From Lysobacteraceae bacterium UBA6001 (GTDB lineage Bacteria > Pseudomonadota > Gammaproteobacteria > Xanthomonadales > Xanthomonadaceae), in the NCBI GenBank assembly GCA_002429615.1, contig DJAN01000315.1, positions 1-27,501 of the forward strand: a DNA stretch of 27,501 nucleotides, in the 5' to 3' direction. The translations under genes were made by a program, and so were the position numbers. Below, piece after piece: positions 24,524 through 27,501 of the stretch (its first letter is position 1; each line of letters begins with the position of its first letter). Under the pieces are notes generated by a model, which saw nothing but the letters and a program-made list of their open reading frames with translations, ran no database searches and was not told where the DNA came from.

Positions 24524-24552
24524 TTGACGTAGATGTTTGAGACGATCATAAT
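24524..24552 (+). promoter_or_regulatory. Sigma70-type promoter of rpsT
   Basis: TTGACG (24524-24529) and CATAAT (24547-24552) are 17 bases apart, the optimal spacing. A second TTGACA copy lies 12 bases upstream (24512-24517). The start of the rpsT transcript would fall near 24559, leaving a leader of about 40 bases. Confidence 0.7.
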
Positions 24553-24600
24553 TTCGCGCTTGCTTTTTCCACTACACCGATTTTTCAGGAAACCACCACC

Positions 24601-24870
24601 GTGGCCAATATCAAGTCCGCCAAGAAGCGCGCCAAGCAGACCGTTGTGCGCAACGCGCGCAATACGGCTCAGCGTTCGATGCTGCGCACCGCCGTCAAGA
24701 AGGTGATCAAGGCCCTTGACGCCAACGATGCCGCCGGCGCCGAAGCCGCTTTCGCCGTCGCCCAGCCGATCCTCGACCGTTTCAGCTCGCGCGGTCTGAT
24801 TCACAAGAACAAGGCTGCTCGCCACAAGAGCCGCCTGACCGCCCGCATCAAGGCCCTCAAGGCCGCCTGA
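24601..24870 (+). CDS. rpsT: Ribosomal protein bS20
   Basis: The 89-residue protein [21 protein letters not shown]... has the basic helical character and length of bS20, which binds 16S rRNA early in 30S assembly. The start codon is GTG (24601), and rpsT is known in other bacteria to use a non-ATG start linked to autoregulation. AGGAAA lies about ten bases upstream. It is divergent from murJ and ends before a strong terminator at 24911. No fusion or truncation is seen. Confidence 0.97.
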   Translation: MANIKSAKKRAKQTVVRNARNTAQRSMLRTAVKKVIKALDANDAAGAEAAFAVAQPILDRFSSRGLIHKNKAARHKSRLTARIKALKAA

Positions 24871-24910
24871 TCCGGCAGTCGCGCCGGGGGCCCAGCCCTC
24901 GGCGGCATGC

Positions 24911-24937
24911 AAAAACCCGGCCTTGGCCGGGTTTTTT
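24911..24937. terminator. Intrinsic terminator between rpsT and obgE (bidirectional)
   Basis: AACCCGGCC and GGCCGGGTT form a GC-rich stem with a short loop (TT), preceded by A5 and followed by T6. It ends rpsT transcripts and, read leftward, can also end the obgE transcript (obgE stop at 25040). Confidence 0.88.
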
Positions 24938-25039
24938 GTTGCCTGCCGGCCAGCGGCATGGCGACCGGCCATCCAGCCGGACCGGCCTGCGCGCGATGGC
25001 GCGCAGGCCCGGGATACGTCCACGTCGCCCTGCGCCGAC

Positions 25040-26173
<1,134 letters not shown>

Positions 26174-26203
26174 TTACGGACGCGCAGCGCGCGCCCTAGA
26201 AAC

Positions 26204-26229
26204 AAAAGCCCCGCCGGAGCGGGGCTTGT
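26204..26229 (-). terminator. Intrinsic terminator after rpmA
   Basis: AGCCCCG (26207-26213) and CGGGGCT (26220-26226) form a seven-bp stem with a six-base loop. On the minus strand the stem is followed by TTTTG, so it ends or attenuates the rplU-rpmA transcript before obgE. Confidence 0.8.
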
Positions 26230-26266
26230 TGTCAGCGGAGCCGGAAAGGCTCCGTCACAGGCCGGA

Positions 26267-26524
26267 TCAGGCCTGGACGACGCTGACGGTACGACGCTTG
26301 TTCGGGCCCTTGACCGAGAACTCAACGGTGCCGTCGACCAGCGCGAACAGCGTGTGGTCACGACCCAGGCCGACGCCGGCGCCCGGATGGAACTGGGTGC
26401 CGCGCTGACGCACGATGATGTTGCCGGCATCGATGGCCTGGCCACCGAAAATCTTGACGCCGAGATACTTCGGGTTGGAATCGCGACCGTTGCGCGAGGA
26501 GCCTACGCCCTTTTTATGTGCCAT
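26267..26524 (-). CDS. rpmA: Ribosomal protein bL27
   Basis: The 85-residue protein starts [24 protein letters not shown], the conserved N-terminus that reaches toward the peptidyl-transferase centre. It continues with [28 protein letters not shown]. It lies 18 bp after rplU. There is no N-terminal extension of the cleaved (Firmicute) type. Confidence 0.98.
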   Translation of the reverse strand: MAHKKGVGSSRNGRDSNPKYLGVKIFGGQAIDAGNIIVRQRGTQFHPGAGVGLGRDHTLFALVDGTVEFSVKGPNKRRTVSVVQA

Positions 26525-26542
26525 GACGGATTCTCCTTTGGC

Positions 26543-26851
26543 TTAGCCGGCAATGCCGGTGATTTCGATTTCGGTGAAGTGCTGGCGGTGGCCCTGGCGC
26601 TTCATGTGGTGCTTGCGGCGACGGAACTTGATGATGCGGACCTTGTCGGCGCGGCCGTGCGAGACGACCTTGGCGGTGACCGAAGCGCCCTTCAGCGCGT
26701 CGCCGATCTTGATGCCATCGCTGTCGCCGAGCATCAGGATGTTGTCGAACTTGATCTCGTTGCCGGCTTCGACATCGAGCTTTTCCACGCGGAGCGTTTC
26801 GCCCTGCGCGACGCGGTATTGCTTACCGCCGGTGACCAGTACTGCGTACAT
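26543..26851 (-). CDS. rplU: Ribosomal protein bL21
   Basis: The 102-residue protein [25 protein letters not shown]... ends with [26 protein letters not shown], the typical C-terminus of bL21, which contacts 23S rRNA in the 50S subunit. It is the first gene of the rplU-rpmA pair and has a promoter match at 26915-26944. An AGAAGAGAC-type purine stretch precedes the ATG. Confidence 0.98.
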   Translation of the reverse strand: MYAVLVTGGKQYRVAQGETLRVEKLDVEAGNEIKFDNILMLGDSDGIKIGDALKGASVTAKVVSHGRADKVRIIKFRRRKHHMKRQGHRQHFTEIEITGIAG

Positions 26852-26914
26852 GTGGGTGTCTCTTCTGTAGTTATTCTATGAATGCCTGCCGCCCAGTGGA
26901 CGGACAGACTCGGG

Positions 26915-26944
26915 ATGATAGCCCGCGCAACGCCCTGCGGTCAA
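26915..26944 (-). promoter_or_regulatory. Candidate sigma70-type promoter of rplU
   Basis: On the minus strand TTGACC (26944-26939) and TATCAT (26920-26915) are 18 bases apart. The start would fall near 26908, giving a leader of about 56 bases to the rplU ATG at 26851. Confidence 0.6.
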
Positions 26945-26973
26945 ACCCGCCCCTGCCCTGAAACCCGGCCCGG

Positions 26974-27014
26974 CCGCCCGGCCTGAACGACGGCCCACAC
27001 GGACGGCCGGGCGG
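26974..27014. repeat. 10-bp inverted repeat upstream of the rplU promoter
   Basis: CCGCCCGGCC (26974-26983) and GGCCGGGCGG (27005-27014) are exact inverted copies 21 bases apart, in the gap between divergent rplU and the YidB-like gene. It may be a hairpin or a protein site. The very high GC makes chance similarity a real possibility. Confidence 0.35.
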
Positions 27015-27142
27015 GCGTGATCGATGCAGCAATCGCGTGGCGGGGCCGCGGGGCGCTTCCCAGAATCGCGCCCCGCCCGGCCCTGTGCCCGGGCCGGCCA
27101 GGCGCCCCCGACCGGACGCCAGAGCGAGGACACACACCCGCG

Positions 27143-27493
27143 ATGTTCGATCAACTGATACAGCAAGTTTCCGGCCGCTTCGGCCTGGACACCGACAAGA
27201 CCCGCCAACTGCTCGGCAGCACCATCGCCCTGGTCTTCGATGACCGCCGCGGCGGCGTGGCCGGCTTTGCCGAGCGCCTGCGCGCCAATGGCCTGGCGCA
27301 GGCACTGCAGGCCTGGCGCGACCCGGCCGCGGCGACGGAGCCGGTGCGCCCGGCGCAGGTGGAGGCGCTGTTCGGCATGCCGGTGCTCGGCACGCTGGCG
27401 CGACAGGTGGGCCTCAGCCCGGCGGTGGTGGCGGCCGCACTCGGCGGGCTGCTGCCCGGGGTGATGCGCCAGCTGGGCGGCAAGGACGCCTAG
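27143..27493 (+). CDS. YidB-like (DUF937) protein; 3' end likely artefactual
   Basis: The 116-residue frame starts MFDQLIQQVSGRFGLDTDKTRQLLGS and continues with FAERLRANGLAQALQAW and LSPAVVAAALGGLLPGVMRQL. These are features of the YidB/DUF937 family of small helical proteins of unknown function. The ATG at 27143 is preferred because the family N-terminus starts there. The stop TAG at 27491-27493 uses two bases of an apparent Illumina adapter (27492-27501), so the true C-terminus is unknown and the protein may be longer. It is divergent from rplU. Confidence 0.7.
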   Translation: MFDQLIQQVSGRFGLDTDKTRQLLGSTIALVFDDRRGGVAGFAERLRANGLAQALQAWRDPAAATEPVRPAQVEALFGMPVLGTLARQVGLSPAVVAAALGGLLPGVMRQLGGKDA

Positions 27494-27501
27494 ATCGGAA
27501 G
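27492..27501. other. Probable Illumina adapter remnant at contig end
   Basis: The final ten bases, AGATCGGAAG, are identical to the start of the standard TruSeq adapter (AGATCGGAAGAGC). Its position exactly at the right edge suggests untrimmed adapter, not genome. Confidence 0.85.

Noticed and set aside
26974..27014. Terminator or riboswitch reading of the inverted repeat upstream of rplU
   Set aside because: No T run and no recognisable riboswitch core. It lies upstream of the promoter match, not in the leader, and is kept only as a repeat.

Overview
The window is high-GC DNA that most likely comes from the Xanthomonadaceae (Lysobacter, Luteimonas, Pseudoxanthomonas or Stenotrophomonas type). 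The evidence is the essential-gene order murJ-ribF-ileS-lspA-ispH divergent from rpsT, the adjacent rplU-rpmA-obgE block, the protein sequences, and a REP-like intergenic repeat of the kind common in this family. Genus and species cannot be fixed by reading alone. The last ten bases match the start of the standard Illumina adapter, so the right edge looks like a contig end with unremoved adapter.

Layout. 1-375: the 5' end of a lipoprotein gene, a terminator, and tRNA-Thr(CGT) with its promoter. 753-5419: a compact archaic chaperone-usher pilus operon on the minus strand (pilin, chaperone, usher, two-domain tip protein). 5464-5940: a decayed arylsulfatase gene. About 5941-6482 is almost empty. 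6483-12617: an accessory stretch of small genes. It holds an HNH nuclease, a membrane-protein cluster that includes a 35-residue microprotein and a gene cut by an in-frame stop, an acyltransferase-3 protein, a secreted protein with a hexanucleotide repeat in its signal peptide, a YCII protein, a lipoprotein, an XRE regulator, and two short unknown genes with palindromic candidate operators between them.

12627-17411 is the most interesting block. A MHYT-GGDEF-EAL c-di-GMP enzyme is divergent from a four-gene run: roadblock/LC7 protein, second roadblock-like protein, a 321-residue protein with a probable winged-helix C-terminus, and a Ras-like small GTPase. This resembles the CvnB-C-D part of actinobacterial conservons, or MglA/MglB modules, and here sits beside a c-di-GMP switch. 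No Cvn-type sensor kinase is present.

17445-27493 is core chromosome. murJ (lipid II flipping), ribF (FMN/FAD synthesis), ileS, lspA and ispH run leftward. rpsT runs rightward from a strong sigma70-like promoter. rplU-rpmA-obgE run leftward, and a YidB/DUF937 gene runs into the contig end.
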